The position numbers were made by a program, and so were the translations under genes. From NCBI GenBank assembly GCA_964017155.1, contig OZ024863.1, positions 40,053,617-40,117,616 on the forward strand: 64,000 nt of DNA, written 5' to 3'. Position 1 is the first letter of the stretch; each line of letters starts with the position of its first letter. The notes under the pieces were generated by a model that was not told the origin of the DNA, ran no database searches, and was given only the letters and a program-made list of their open reading frames with translations. Below, piece by piece: positions 25,901 to 36,340 of the stretch. The stretch comes from Oasisia sp. SBJ-2009. Its lineage: Eukaryota > Annelida > Polychaeta > Sabellida > Siboglinidae.

Positions 25901-26103
25901 TGCAGGCAATCTACAAAATGGTTGGCACTGTGATGAAGATGCCTGAAGACGAGTCGACGCCAGAGAAGCGAACCGACAAAATATTCCGCCAGATGGATAA
26001 AGACCTGGACGGCAAGCTGTCGATCGAGGAGTTTATCGAGGGTGCAAAGAGTGACCCGTCGATTGTGCGACTTCTACAGTGTGACCCGAACTCATCAGCA
26101 TAG
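19992..26103 (+). CDS. hippocalcin/neurocalcin-type neuronal calcium sensor
   Basis: Two coding exons, 19992-20369 and 25906-26103, joined in phase 0, encode 191 residues, the usual family length. The protein begins MGKQQSKL (myristoylation signal MGxxxSK) and carries the family core [22 protein letters not shown]-hand 1 is cryptic (CPTG, residues 38-41). Canonical loops follow: EF-hand 2 at 73-84 ([12 protein letters not shown]), EF-hand 3 at 109-120 ([12 protein letters not shown]) and EF-hand 4 at 157-168 ([12 protein letters not shown]). The tail [10 protein letters not shown] is the vertebrate hippocalcin/neurocalcin signature. Family members are calcium-myristoyl switch proteins of neurons and photoreceptors. 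The single 5.5 kb coding intron lies before AIYKM, the same position as in the gene at 13.1 kb, and holds three MITE-like elements and a 44 bp minisatellite. An acceptor at 19935 implies a non-coding upstream exon. A likely AATAAA lies near 26878. Confidence 0.95.
20391..20682. mobile_element. hAT-like MITE, copy 1
   Basis: The 292 bp element begins CATAGCTTTATGTAGAG and ends CACAAAGCCCTG, giving imperfect inverted ends around GCTTTATG. It is flanked by a perfect 8 bp target duplication TTTGCTCT (20383-20390 and 20683-20690). A second copy at 37684-37985 is roughly 90 per cent identical by eye and has its own 8 bp duplication. The insertion lies 21 bp inside the intron of the second calcium sensor gene. 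Confidence 0.9.
21230..21560. promoter_or_regulatory. candidate intronic regulatory patch
   Basis: A non-repetitive stretch of balanced composition within an otherwise AT-rich, transposon-laden intron, containing homeodomain-like words (TGTAATTAATCAG, TTATCGAT) and CGCGTGAAGG. It looks unlike the neighbouring repeats. Function is conjecture. Confidence 0.2.
21763..22537. mobile_element. non-autonomous DNA transposon, 775 bp, 5 bp target duplication
   Basis: Ends are CAGGGGTA and TACCCCTG. The flanks repeat ATTTG (21758-21762 and 22538-22542). Both subterminal regions carry several ACTAGTCCG-type words in opposite orientation. The interior is AT-rich and non-coding. CAGGG ends with a 5 bp duplication resemble the hAT5 group, but without a transposase this is tentative. 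Confidence 0.85.
23023..23341. mobile_element. degenerate hAT-like MITE or dispersed repeat
   Basis: The left edge CACTGTTTCCCC and the right edge, reverse-complemented, CAGTGTTACCCC form imperfect inverted ends. The interior block AGGGGGCTAGCCTCCAGACC, followed by GCTTGCTTCGC and TCTCGCCCAATATTTTACCC, has a relative at about 59140-59266. No coding capacity. Confidence 0.5.
23874..24411. repeat. intronic minisatellite, 44 bp unit (left half)
   Basis: About twelve units containing GGCAGTCAGCAATATGGGTA and CTCTCTGAGCCACTTGTTG. It is interrupted by a MITE at 24412 and continues at 24940. Confidence 0.95.
24412..24939. mobile_element. MITE inserted inside the minisatellite, 5 bp target duplication
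   Basis: The 528 bp element has perfect 13 bp ends (CAGGGTTGCCACT and its complement AGTGGCAACCCTG). The duplicated target is AATAT (24407-24411 and 24940-24944), which is part of the minisatellite unit itself. Subterminal regions are dense in GTCAGGGAAA repeats. Non-coding. Confidence 0.93.
24940..25880. repeat. intronic minisatellite, 44 bp unit (right half)
   Basis: About twenty-one further units of the array at 23.87 kb, ending about 25 bp before the acceptor (ending 25905) of the last exon of the second calcium sensor. Units here mostly read GGCAGTCTGTAATATGGGTA. The 44 bp period is not a multiple of three, so the long open frames across it are artefacts. Confidence 0.95.
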
Positions 26104-28500
26104 GTTCACACACATTTTTATTGACATTGACGTGACAGCAGAAGTGTCCCCGCCATGTGAGTGACGCGCGAATCGGTGCACAGCAACAGCTACCCAGCGC
26201 AGTGCGGCGACTCATGGCAGTTTCAGTGATGATATTCAGACCATTCCTGTTATGACGTGTGTGATGCGTGTGTGTGTGCGCGTGTGTTGACAACAGCATT
26301 GATTATTGCCACTACTTTCTGTGGCGTTCCGGCATTCAGACATGCTGTTAAGCATTTAAAAGTTTGTTTGAAGAGTTGGTCTCCTGTTCACTGTTCGCGT
26401 TTCGTTTTTACCAGTTGTGTCACTGAGCAGTATTTGACTGTAAGTAGGTGTGAAGATTTGTTCTCATTTTGATTGTAACCTGTATGTATGTATGTATATA
26501 TCTACCATAGATGCATGCATAAACACACTTGTTATTGTCCAGGTACTGCCAAGATGAAGGATAAATATCTTCCGACTCCACCTATATAACATGTTTGGTT
26601 GCTGGTTGGGGCATGTTCTCAATATCTGTGCCGTGATTAATTAGCAGCCGTTTCTAAAGCCATACCTATGGTAGGCTGCTATATGGGTATCTATGTCAGC
26701 TTTTATTTATTAATATAAATATTTTTAGCACAATGTGAGACGTGTACAGGTGTTGATGTAATTGGGAGAGAGTTCAGACACATCATTTGCATCACAGGCA
26801 TGGTATTTTTGTTTTCTTTTTATTAAAACAAGTCATTGGCGAAGTAAGAACATACATTTTATCAGGTGTTTTTGTGTAAATAAAGCGTTCTGATTGATGA
26901 AAACAATTTACAAAGGAATACAATCTGAACTGATGCCCACGTCCTGATAATGAGTTGTTGGGCAATGAAATAATGGTTATCAATCAACATAGGGTCTGCA
27001 TTATTTTACGAAATCGCAACTCACATTAGAGTTAAATGAAGATTTGTTTGAAATAAGAACCTACACCTTTGAATGAGTAATGTGGAGCCACCAGTTACTG
27101 ATGTCAAATCAGCAGCCAGATTCTTACGACTGATTGTGTTGTTGTATATGTTTGTCATTACTAGTTGCAGACTTAACATGTTATGTTTTCCCACAAAGCT
27201 GTTGGTTGTACACGGTTTGACAGAGGTCAGTTTGTGAGGAACCCTGCACAGGATTCGATTAGTGACACTGACCAGAACATGTTGGAAGTGTCAGTATGAT
27301 GTCTGTCATGTTATGTCCAACATGCATGACAGGTGGTTTGTCTGCTATAGATCATGGCATCATTTCACTTTTAAGTTCTATGTACGCTGACTACAGGTGA
27401 ATCTGCAGCCAACTTCTGCCGTGGTCTTTTAGCGTATTCACTTCACGGAAGATGTTTTGAGAGGATTGTATTTGAGCACGTTTTAACATGTCCCGCCACC
27501 TTTCACCTACATTGTCTCATCCTTCATCGCTAATGGGAATGTGATGTCAGTAGCTTTGTCCTGGAGGTACAGCGGTAGCACGGTGACATCATCATGCCTA
27601 GGTGGCTGTGCTAACAACAAGAAACTTACCAGGCGCTAGAGTATTGGTCGAGTGTGTGTTTGCCAGCCTTACAGTTGAAGTAGGCCGTGGCGTTTCCATC
27701 GTCTTTGGTTTTATACACAGTCAATGAGTTAGCTTTTCCAGTAAAATGCAAGGCTGTAGCTTTTTCCAAGTGTAACTAAGGCGGTGAGTGCCTACTCTTT
27801 GTACATATTCGACTGCGTTGTGCTGTCCAGATGGTTTCATAACACGATTGACAGGCACTGTGTATAACTAGGTAGTTCTCTTCCGTTCAATGCAGGTTGC
27901 TAGAAAATAAAAGGTCAAAAAGCAATGAAAGGTGACAACTTTAGCCCCTGAAGTAGGGACATTCTTAATTGGCAGGAACAACAAACAGACCTTCTGCTGT
28001 AATGTAGGACATGCACACGTGTTAAGCAATTTAGAATCGTTGCACTTTTCTGTGTCTATGGCCAATGCAAACGTCATTCATAAATGTGTATTTTCTTATT
28101 TCACGTTTGTATTATTTGTGGCTGTGGCGTCTGTCACTATCTTCACCCTGTCACCGTTGTGGTGCCACACTTGTCTAGACTCCTGTTGCTATGGTTCCAC
28201 AAATCGTCTGACAGTTATTGTTGTGGTACCAGTTTGTCTAGACATGCTGTGGAGCCTTGTTGATATTGTGGCTCCAGCCCACAGGTTATGTACAGATTGT
28301 TTTTTGCGTTGGTGCGACAGAAACCCAGTGTATCTGGACAGTTTTGTTGCTGTAGTGACAGTTTCTTGACACTGTTTATTGCTGTGGAACCACACGTTTC
28401 TTGGTAATGTTCATCATTGCAGTTTGACATTTTTGCTGCGGTATTGAACACATTGTAATATAGACGAGCTAACGATTCTTTACATGGACCGCATTTTCTA
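26104..28500 (+). other. 3' untranslated region of the second calcium sensor and intergenic sequence
   Basis: Contains a likely polyadenylation signal near 26878 and mixed sequence beyond. A 145-codon frame at 27932-28369 has no recognisable motif and partly repeats itself (GTCTAGAC- and GTGGTTCCAC-like words), so I do not call it a gene. Confidence 0.4.
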
Positions 28501-28504
28501 ACTC

Positions 28505-28790
28505 AGTTACATGCCCTGTTCTTCCCAGTTGCATGCCCTCCTATTCTTAAATAAACCACATGCCCTGCTATTCTCCCTAACCCAACCACATGCCCTGCTA
28601 TTCCCCGTAACCCAACCACATGCCCTGCTATTTTCCTAATCCAACCACATGCCCTGCTATTCTCCCTAACCCAAGCACATGCCCTGCTATTCTCCCTAAC
28701 CCAACCACATGTCCTGCTATTCTTCTTAACCCTACCACATGCCCACCTGTTCATCCCAACCCACCTTACCTGTCATTCTTATCCCAATTA
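28505..28790. repeat. tandem repeat, about 29-30 bp unit
   Basis: Roughly nine units of the type CATGCCCTGCTATTCTCCC plus TAACCCAACCA, with substitutions. Confidence 0.85.
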
Positions 28791-28799
28791 CCTGCCCAC

Positions 28800-30270
28800 A
28801 AGTTCTACCTACATGCCCAACCAATTCTATTTGATTCTCGGCAAGTTTTAACCTGTTGTGAAGTTAACAGCAACATTGTGATTTCCAACTTTCACGTTAA
28901 TAACAACAGAGGCTATATACAATGGACCTAACTTCTGGTTACTTTTGATCAAACCTACTGGATAGAAAAGCATCAAGTGACATTTCTCAACAGACTTTTA
29001 ACAACTAGACTGTACAAGAAATTATGTATATATATTGAGATGTTATTTTTATTACTGTTGTGTTAAGCCACTAATGACTGTTTGTGTCACTAACGAGGTT
29101 CATGTATTCATTGAATAAACAATTCCTTGCTCCATTTTGTGTTTAATACCGTCTCAGTTTTGTTGTCCCATGTACCAGTTGTCAACACAGATTGTCACAC
29201 AGGGCTTAAAGGTCTCGAGGATTTACTCCAGATAAAGTAACTAACTGTAAACAGATATTCAATTTCAAAGCTCAACTCTGAATTCAGAAAAGAAGCATAC
29301 TGAACTGTGTTTTGCTTAAAGTATAAGTAATGCTGATTGTGTTTCTAGAAGTAATCATTAGCAAGAAGTTTGCCGAGAGCTATTGTTTAACTGTCTTAGT
29401 TGATTTTTATTGTGTAAACCAGACCTGGTCACACAAAAATCCAATGGACCGGGAAGTTGTGTTTGCTTCACCTGTCTCGATGTACAATAATATACACGAC
29501 CTTTTCCCCTGGGCATGCAAAGTCGCATCTAAGTAACAGTTGCTGGTTAATGCCAGCCACAGGCACCAAGCTTTGCATTTGTTTGATTGAGCAGCTAGAC
29601 AGTAGTCATGCTAGAATCGTGTTTGTGTTAAGAAAATGAAACATCAAATTACGCAGCTGGCTCAGGATGTGGATGAACTGTTACAGGTGATAAATAGACA
29701 TCTTCATTACAACTCTTCTTTCGATTTTAAATAAGTCATTTTTGTTTTACATCCAAAACTGCCTATGGCCTACTGACAGCTTGAAATAGCTGCGTGTATT
29801 TACTTGAAAGATGAAATATAGTTTGTAAATCGCATTTTATAGTCAAACAAAAATACAACATGTTTAGAATAGAAATATACATATATATGTAACACATTAC
29901 TTTCTAATGAATCCAACATGGGCTTATATATGTATAATTATAGGCCATGAATCCAATGACATGGTGACTATTCCAAATGCTGACAGCATGTTATTCATAT
30001 TTCCTATGGGCAAAACACCAACTGTTTGCACGTAAAATCAGCTGGTTATCTTCAGGAGGTCAGCAAACTTAGTTCCTGCACTGCCACCAGATGGATGGTT
30101 GACGATGGAAAAGGTACATTTAAATGGCTTGTATAAGTCGGACAGGGGCAACACTATAACTAACACTGTTTCCGGCTTACATGTGACCAACCAATGACAT
30201 CATCTTTTGTAAAAGCGCAACACTTCCAGACAACCACCCCACGTACTGTCACACAACATCAAAACAAATG
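28800..30270. other. intergenic sequence with two weak exon-like islands
   Basis: Mostly AT-rich. On the plus strand, 29638-29688 and 30057-30111 could be two short exons in matching phase (see findings), but support is thin. An AATAAA at about 29113 could end a long transcript from the second calcium sensor. Confidence 0.3.
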
Positions 30271-30274
30271 TTGG

Positions 30275-30280
30275 TTTATT
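30275..30280 (-). terminator. candidate polyadenylation signal of the DUSP23-like gene
   Basis: AATAAA on the minus strand, about 126 bp beyond the stop codon of the phosphatase. Confidence 0.5.
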
Positions 30281-30405
30281 TACAATTCAGTCATCTTACA
30301 AAATATGTCCGCCAACAGCACACCGACCCAAATCACAATAAATATTCACAACTCGGCCTACGAATGTATCATGCATTTACTAAGATCGCCTAAACTCTTA
30401 TCATG

Positions 30406-32620
30406 TCATCGCTTCTTGTGTGACCCGCCGGCCCGGGACGACTTCAGTTTCTTGGCGTAGTCGACGACAGCATCTTCCTGTTCGTATGTCTCCACGGAGT
30501 ACGGTCTCAGCCTCCGTACCTGGCTGATGGCGGTCTGTGGGTCCAGACCCTGGTCCTTCACCAGGTATGCGGCCAGCATGGTCCCTGTGCGACCGCGCCC
30601 CCAGTGACAGTGGACAGCGACAGCCTACGGGTGGACAACACAACCTTTTAGTTGACCACACGCACTTGATCCCAGGGAAGCTCAACCAACATTTGGAAAA
30701 TATTTCTGATATTTTTCATTTTCAGGAAATATTATTATGTAGATAAAAAAATAAAATAAAGGTAAGTTTTTATATAGCGCAGTATACAGTCCATAGGACT
30801 GCTCAAAGCTCTTTTACACATTACACATAGATAACAGAAAAGCAACTCATAGAGTGAGACATCTAGTTTGTAGACATAAATATTGCACTACAGATACTCT
30901 AACGAATCTATACAAGTTACAGAAGTATCCAGAAGATGGCGCCACCACCACACATTATCTAAGTTAGGAGAACCGGTTTGTGGCTATTTGCATCTGCTCA
31001 AGGAAATGAAACCGTGATTGCCATCTAGCCATTTACGGCCGTTCAAGATGAAATGGATCTGTAATTGTCACACCATTGTTCCATATTGCAGACTGACACT
31101 ATAACAACGTGACACTTTAACAATGCCAAAAGTTTAATGTAGATAATTTAACTTACTTTGGAGCTTAATGTCAGTACGTGAACAAGGTCCGTAGTTGACG
31201 GATTGAAACGTCGTACTTATCTTCGACATTAAGCTCCAAAGTAGGTTAAATTATCTACAATAAACCATTCTTGGAGCCATGAAAAATATATTCAATATAG
31301 ACAAAAGTTTACTTATGAATTTATGTCAAGGTAACACAACAACTGACCTAATTCTATGAATGTATGTCAAGGTCTCACAACTGACCTCATTCTATGAATT
31401 TATGTCAAGGTCACACAACAACTGACCTCATTCTTTTCCCGAGCCGTGTCAACAACTGAGACAAATGTCTCAAGCTGCTCAACGGACGGTGCCTCAAACT
31501 CGACCACCGGTAGGAAGACGTGGGTCAAACCTGCATTGACATTATCGCAAAGTTAAAATAGTATCCAATTGATAAAGTTATCATCTCACTCGGCCTGGTC
31601 ATCTTTTCATGTTCGTGATCAACTAGCGATGAAAGATCAACATACGGGTGTATTTATTACTAAATTATAACAGCTTACCAGTAACCAGATTATGGAATTA
31701 ATATTCAAGGTACGATCTGGTAGCTGGTTTTATTCCATTCACCAGGTGGCACCACAAACTGGAATTTATTGAAATACCATGTCCCAAATACTGCTGGCAT
31801 ACACCATACGATGATAGGAGTGTGTTCAGAAACCTTTCAGTCCAAAGCAGGGGACCTTTTTATTCATGCTGTAATGCCCATGGTATTCTATGACATCATA
31901 TTTGATCTCGGGAACGATGTTTATCTTGTTCAAAGATCATTTAAAACAAAGCAATGACATTAAGACAAACTCATTACAAAATCATAATTAGTGTAGATCA
32001 CCAGGAGATAGAAACACAAGGAAGAGGAGGAGGGAGAGAAAGGAAGTGGAGAGGAGACGTGTAGGGAAGTGGAGGGGAGACTTGTAGGGAAGTGGAGGGG
32101 AGACGTGTAGGGAAGTGGAGGGGAGACGTGTAGGGGAAGTGGAGGGGAGACGTGTAGGGAAGTGGATGGTAGACGTGTAGGGAAGTGGAGGGGAGACGTG
32201 TAGGGAAGTGGAGGGGAGATGTGTAGGGAAGTGGAGGGGAGACGTGTAGGAAGTCGTGTAGGGAAGTGAAGGGAAGACATTTAGGGAAGTGGAGGGGAGA
32301 CGTGTAGGGAAGACATTTAGGGAAGTGGAGGGGAGACGTGTAGGAAGTCGTGTAGGGAAGTGGAGGGGAGACGTGTAGGAAGTCGTGTAGGGAAGTGGAG
32401 GGGAGACGTGTAGGGAAGACATGTAGGGAAGTGTACACCCACCAGGAGGAGCGAGGTGCATGGGAGGCTTGAACTCAGTGAGTGTGACGAGGTGTCGTAT
32501 GCGGTGGTTCATCAGATACTGGAAGTGCTCGACCCGGTGTGGCAGGGCACTACCGGCCAACACACCCTCTATGAGCCAGCTGAAGTTCGCTGGTCTCTCT
32601 TCCTTCTTCTGTCCTGCCAT
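30406..32620 (-). CDS. dual-specificity phosphatase, DUSP23-like
   Basis: Three coding exons: 32443-32620, 31427-31530 and 30406-30624 (minus strand). Phases agree (1, then 0), giving 166 residues against about 150 for human DUSP23. The N-terminal part PANFSWLIEGVLAGSALP matches the family start (NFSW...G.LAG.ALP), followed by HRIRHLVTLTE. Exon 2 reads LTHVFLPVVEFEAPSVEQLE. Exon 3 carries the catalytic signature HCHWGRGRTGT, with the nucleophilic Cys and the phosphate-binding Arg both intact, then TYEQEDAVVDY, a DUSP23 hallmark. The product should be an active small cytosolic tyrosine/serine-threonine phosphatase. I chose the ATG at 32620; an acceptor six bases upstream implies 5' leader exons. 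The first intron starts with a normal donor and is then taken over by a 23 bp minisatellite. Confidence 0.93.
30745..30840. repeat. probable SINE or LINE 3' tail fragment
   Basis: The words TTTTTATATAGCGCAGTATA and GCTCAAAGCTCTTTTACACA resemble 3' ends common to many invertebrate SINE/LINE families. It lies in the second intron of the phosphatase gene. Confidence 0.35.
31133..31264. repeat. long stem-loop with hammerhead-like loop
   Basis: Arms at 31138-31172 and 31225-31259 are 35 bp inverted repeats with a single mismatch (G-U compatible in RNA). The loop holds a GTAC/GTAC pair, a hairpin TCCG...CGGA and GAAAC followed by GTC. This resembles a degenerate hammerhead ribozyme of Penelope-like elements (see findings). 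It lies in the second intron of the phosphatase gene. Confidence 0.6.
32030..32430. repeat. intronic minisatellite, about 23 bp unit
   Basis: About seventeen units of the type GGGAAGTGGAGGGGAGACG plus TGTA, purine-rich on the plus strand and therefore pyrimidine-rich in the sense of the phosphatase transcript. It begins about 13 bp beyond the exon 1 donor. A shortened unit (AGGAAGTCGTGT) interrupts it several times. Confidence 0.95.
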
Positions 32621-32904
32621 CACATCCTACAAATATGGCAACAACTGTTAACTCATATATGATGATGTCACCTACTAAACTTTAATACAATGAGGCATGC
32701 TGTTTTCTAGTTACGTTCATTTCCGACATGCACCCAGCCACCCACATGTCCATGTACACACATACACCAAAAATTAACAAATGCAGCCGTTGTTATGTGT
32801 TTTGTGTCTATTTCAGCCATTTGTTCATTCGTCATACGTGGAGCTGTATTGTATAAAAAAACGTCAGTAGATGGTATATGATCATGTTACTACTGAGTAC
32901 TCAC

Positions 32905-33007
32905 ACGCTGTGGCGTATAGTATTGTGCTGGTTGTGGAAGATGTAGACTGCTGTCAGCTGTCGTTCCAACTGCAGTCAATGATCGCTTGTGACTCAAAGA
33001 ACAGTAC
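32905..33007 (-). other. candidate 5' leader exon of the DUSP23-like gene
   Basis: It is bounded by an acceptor (TTTGATCTTTGTAG) and a perfect donor (GTGAGT) on the minus strand. Translation in the frame that continues from the exon at 33165 stops inside it, so it would be untranslated or hold a short upstream frame. Confidence 0.35.
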
Positions 33008-33164
33008 CTACAAAGATCAAACACCCACATAAACAATTTCAACAGAACCAACTCTTGCGAGGACTGTGCAAGTGTGCACACTCACTGCACACATGCTAAT
33101 ATTGACAAAGTGAGATGTTTTCATTATGGCAACATATAGTTTTGTTTAATAAGAGTACACTTAC

Positions 33165-33195
33165 TGTCCCATCTGTGAGAACATTCATCTTGGTG
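33165..33195 (-). other. candidate 31 nt leader micro-exon
   Basis: Acceptor ATTTATTGCAG and donor GTAAGTG flank 31 bases containing an ATG. Joined to 32905-33007 it opens a short upstream frame (about 23 codons). Supported only by splice signals. Confidence 0.25.
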
Positions 33196-33407
33196 CTGCA
33201 ATAAATGTTGCTGTGCCATCAACCAACCTGTAATCACACAATTGTCTATTTTGGCAGTCAATTAACATAACATTCATTATTAGTATGCTACTCTAAACTT
33301 AACATACAACTATTCATAATGGAAGTTAATAATAATGTAACATAGTTCACCGGTAGATCAACACAATTTGTTATAAAAAATTCTTTGTTTTGCTCAAATT
33401 GAACAAG

Positions 33408-33410
<3 letters not shown>

Positions 33411-33468
<58 letters not shown>
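33411..33468. repeat. (CA)n microsatellite
   Basis: About twenty-nine CA units with almost no interruption. Confidence 0.95.
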
Positions 33469-33469
33469 A

Positions 33470-35390
33470 CACATATGCACCCACACGTATGCACCCACAC
33501 CCCCACATGTTTAGACCAAACACAATACGGTGTGGGACTGGCTCAAAGTAACAGTAATAGGAGGTTACCTTAGTACTGAATACAATGTGGATTGAAGCAT
33601 CAAGAATTTGGAACAATGCAGTATCTCTCCATGACATTTTATCAGGAATAAACATGAAGCAGTGTTGTGTATACACTGAATTCAAGTGCATTATCATGTA
33701 TAATTTATGTAGCATATGTTTGATTAAAGAATTATTTATCTAATGAATTGCAATGATAAACAGGAACTTATAATTAGCTAGTGAGGTGACCAGATTAAAG
33801 GAACTATCATTTAGGTGTTGGGATGACTGTAATAGCAGGGTGACCAAATTATGGAGATGACTGTATAAACCAAGGTTTAACTGTAATTAAATACATAAAG
33901 TGATAAACAATTAAGGTTTATAAATGCAAAGGTTATATTAATCCACGGAAACAAGATACATAGACAGTGCTATGCAGCTAAGAGTTTTGTATTTTTGTCC
34001 ATTCCTCTACTCAGAAATTCTTAGCAACAGGAAGTCTGCTATGTTGAACATATGAAAATTAACATCAAACCCTTTATTCTGCATTCAACTCAGCCTGCTT
34101 TGGTGATGTTCTCAATAAAAAGGTACATTGTTGGTTACTAAAATAACAAGGCGCAAAAAAATATATTGAAGGTTCAAGGCATAGTCATTTTGAACTTTCA
34201 ATATATTTATTTAATGTTATCTTACGTGATTCATGAAGAACATATCGACATTTTAATTAATTAATAATATATCTCTTAATATATATAAATAAGTATGTTG
34301 CTATTGGTCCGTTAAAGTAGCTATATAGCTCCTGCTGGCACTTCATCTACACATGTGCAGTGGGAACCTACCAGTACAACAGTCCCTCGGCCTACTGGAC
34401 AGTGACTCTAGCTCTGACAGAGTGTCGGATGCCGAACGAATCTACTATAGCCCCGGCATTGACTAACTGTCGGATGAATCTATTATATATGGTGTTTGGC
34501 ATACACGTTTATATATAAAAAAATTAATGCTGATATTATAAATTATTTGAAGATTTGTGCTTGCTTGTTTGGCTTGCTTAGGTGCCCAGCTGTGCATATT
34601 ATCCACATGTGCTGTAATGTCAGTTGAACATACTGTTGTTCTGTTTAATACGTTATATGCACATACAAACTTCTAAATAAAACAGTTCTAAATGCATCAC
34701 CGACATTCCATAACATGATCGTTACAACTTACACGTACCATCAACCTATCGAAATGAAGATGGCTGTCAGCAAGCGCATGTATGCTGCGACATATATTCG
34801 CCCGTAAATGCGCTCACACTTACTGCACATAACCATTATAATGCGGAAATGAAGTTACAGTTACGGGTTCGGAGCTATATTAGTATATATATATATATAC
34901 ACTTCGTATGAATAATTAAAGATTGTTTAAATAACAACACATTCCTTCCTTTCAACGTCAGCAGTTTATTATGAGAAAAAAACATACGTACATCTATTGA
35001 ATTTGATGGACCATGCATATTGCGAATGGTGATCTAGTCATTCTAATGGCAATGCTGTTGCTACGGCTAACTGAAGACCTAAACAAGTCGTCATTTACCA
35101 TATTATCGCCACCAAACTAATTGGTTGATCACGTAATATATGTCCAACATATACGTGGCCTTGGACTTACTGGTACCAAGATGTCGGTAAATGTAATAAG
35201 TAACACATTCTTACTTTTTTATTATAAGCATAACACGTTTCACGTTGATTTTTGGCCTCGGCTGCCTGAGCGAATCTGGCTCGGTTGGCAGCCGTCTTAC
35301 CTCCTAGCGGACGAAACGGTGGAAGAGACACATTTGTTTATCTAGGCACCGTGAGATGGCGCCACTAGTTAGCCACCCATATCTTATTAC
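33470..35390. other. non-coding stretch
   Basis: AT-rich, with a small stem-loop at 34160-34206 (arms near ATATATTGAAGGTTCAA) and a short TA run at about 34885. No exon recognised. Confidence 0.4.
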
Positions 35391-35401
35391 GGACTGGCTA
35401 A

Positions 35402-35453
35402 CCGCAGAGCAGCTCTGCGGCCAAGGAAATATAAGCCACTATTCGCAGAGCAG
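35402..35453. repeat. outlying copies of the GCAGAGCAG palindrome
   Basis: CCGCAGAGCAGCTCTGCGG at 35402-35420 is a 19 bp palindrome lacking the TGACGTCA centre, and ATTCGCAGAGCAG at 35441-35453 is a half-site. Both belong to the family found at 39.5-41.3 kb. Confidence 0.7.
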
Positions 35454-36340
35454 GATTCATCCAATCACCGCACAGGAATTTATGCGCATGTGTAGACGTT
35501 GTTGCGGTCTTTCACTGAGGCGATGCACGTTTGTAAATGATAGTTCAAAAAGATGGAGCCGCTTCGTTTAGAAGTAGGCGCCACGTTTGACAACTGGCAA
35601 TCAATTTAGACAAGTATGCCACAGATCGCCATGTGAAGTTTTGCTGCGTTAATTCAAGAACCGTCGCCACCGCAAACAAATTGCGAGCTGTCCTGTCCGC
35701 CTCCCGTAGCACGCCAGTCCGACCATCAGGCTAGGTTGCAAGCACTTCGATCGGCAACCCCAGAAAGGAAGGCCGTGGCATTATGAGCCACCAGAAATAA
35801 GTAACTAAAAGCATGTTCTCATAGCCATGTGGGAGCAATGTTGTTGTATTTGTGCGTTAATTGTTAATGTGAATCAATAACGCCAACGTCGCTGACAGCC
35901 TGCCTGACAGTGACGTTATAGTCATTCCGGCACTTACGCAGCATTTGGACCCACCTCAGTTTTGCCATTATAACTGTATTTTTGCCAACATTTAATACTT
36001 GATTTTGTTAATTAAATCATTTATCACCATCTTGCGCATATTTATGTTTTATGAACAGCGCGTCTTAGTAGACTTTTGAGATCGAAAAGACAACGCGGTC
36101 GGCCTAAATAAACTGTTTATCGCTCATCCTGTGTGCACCGCTGGCAATTGCGCTCCGCTGTGCTTCACTGCTTGGGTCTCAAAATGCAATATTTGTGAAA
36201 GATACATATACCTGGGAATGCTGATTGCTCATGTTTAGGATTAGATATTGGTTATTATAAATTATGTGTCAATATATTTATTTACTCACATCTACACTAA
36301 AATTGTGGTTGCAAAATATCCTATCTTGTTGATGCTACTA
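35454..36340. other. non-coding stretch with possible transposon debris
   Basis: A CpG-containing segment at 35560-35800 has one partly open plus-strand frame (KFCCVNSRTVATANKLRAVL) broken by stops. I do not recognise it; it may belong to the same relic as the PHD fossil downstream. Confidence 0.25.

Noticed and set aside
24856..25909. Open frames of up to 335 codons on the minus strand
   Set aside because: They cross a 44 bp minisatellite without stop codons; the peptide is only the repeat cycling through three frames, on the strand opposite to the real gene.
27932..28369. 145-codon plus-strand frame with hydrophobic stretches
   Set aside because: No recognisable motif, no start context or splice support, and internally repeated words; it lies in the 3' flank of the calcium sensor gene.
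30401..30685. 94-codon minus-strand frame over the phosphatase exon
   Set aside because: Out of frame with the HCHWGRGRTG catalytic reading; a shadow of the real exon.
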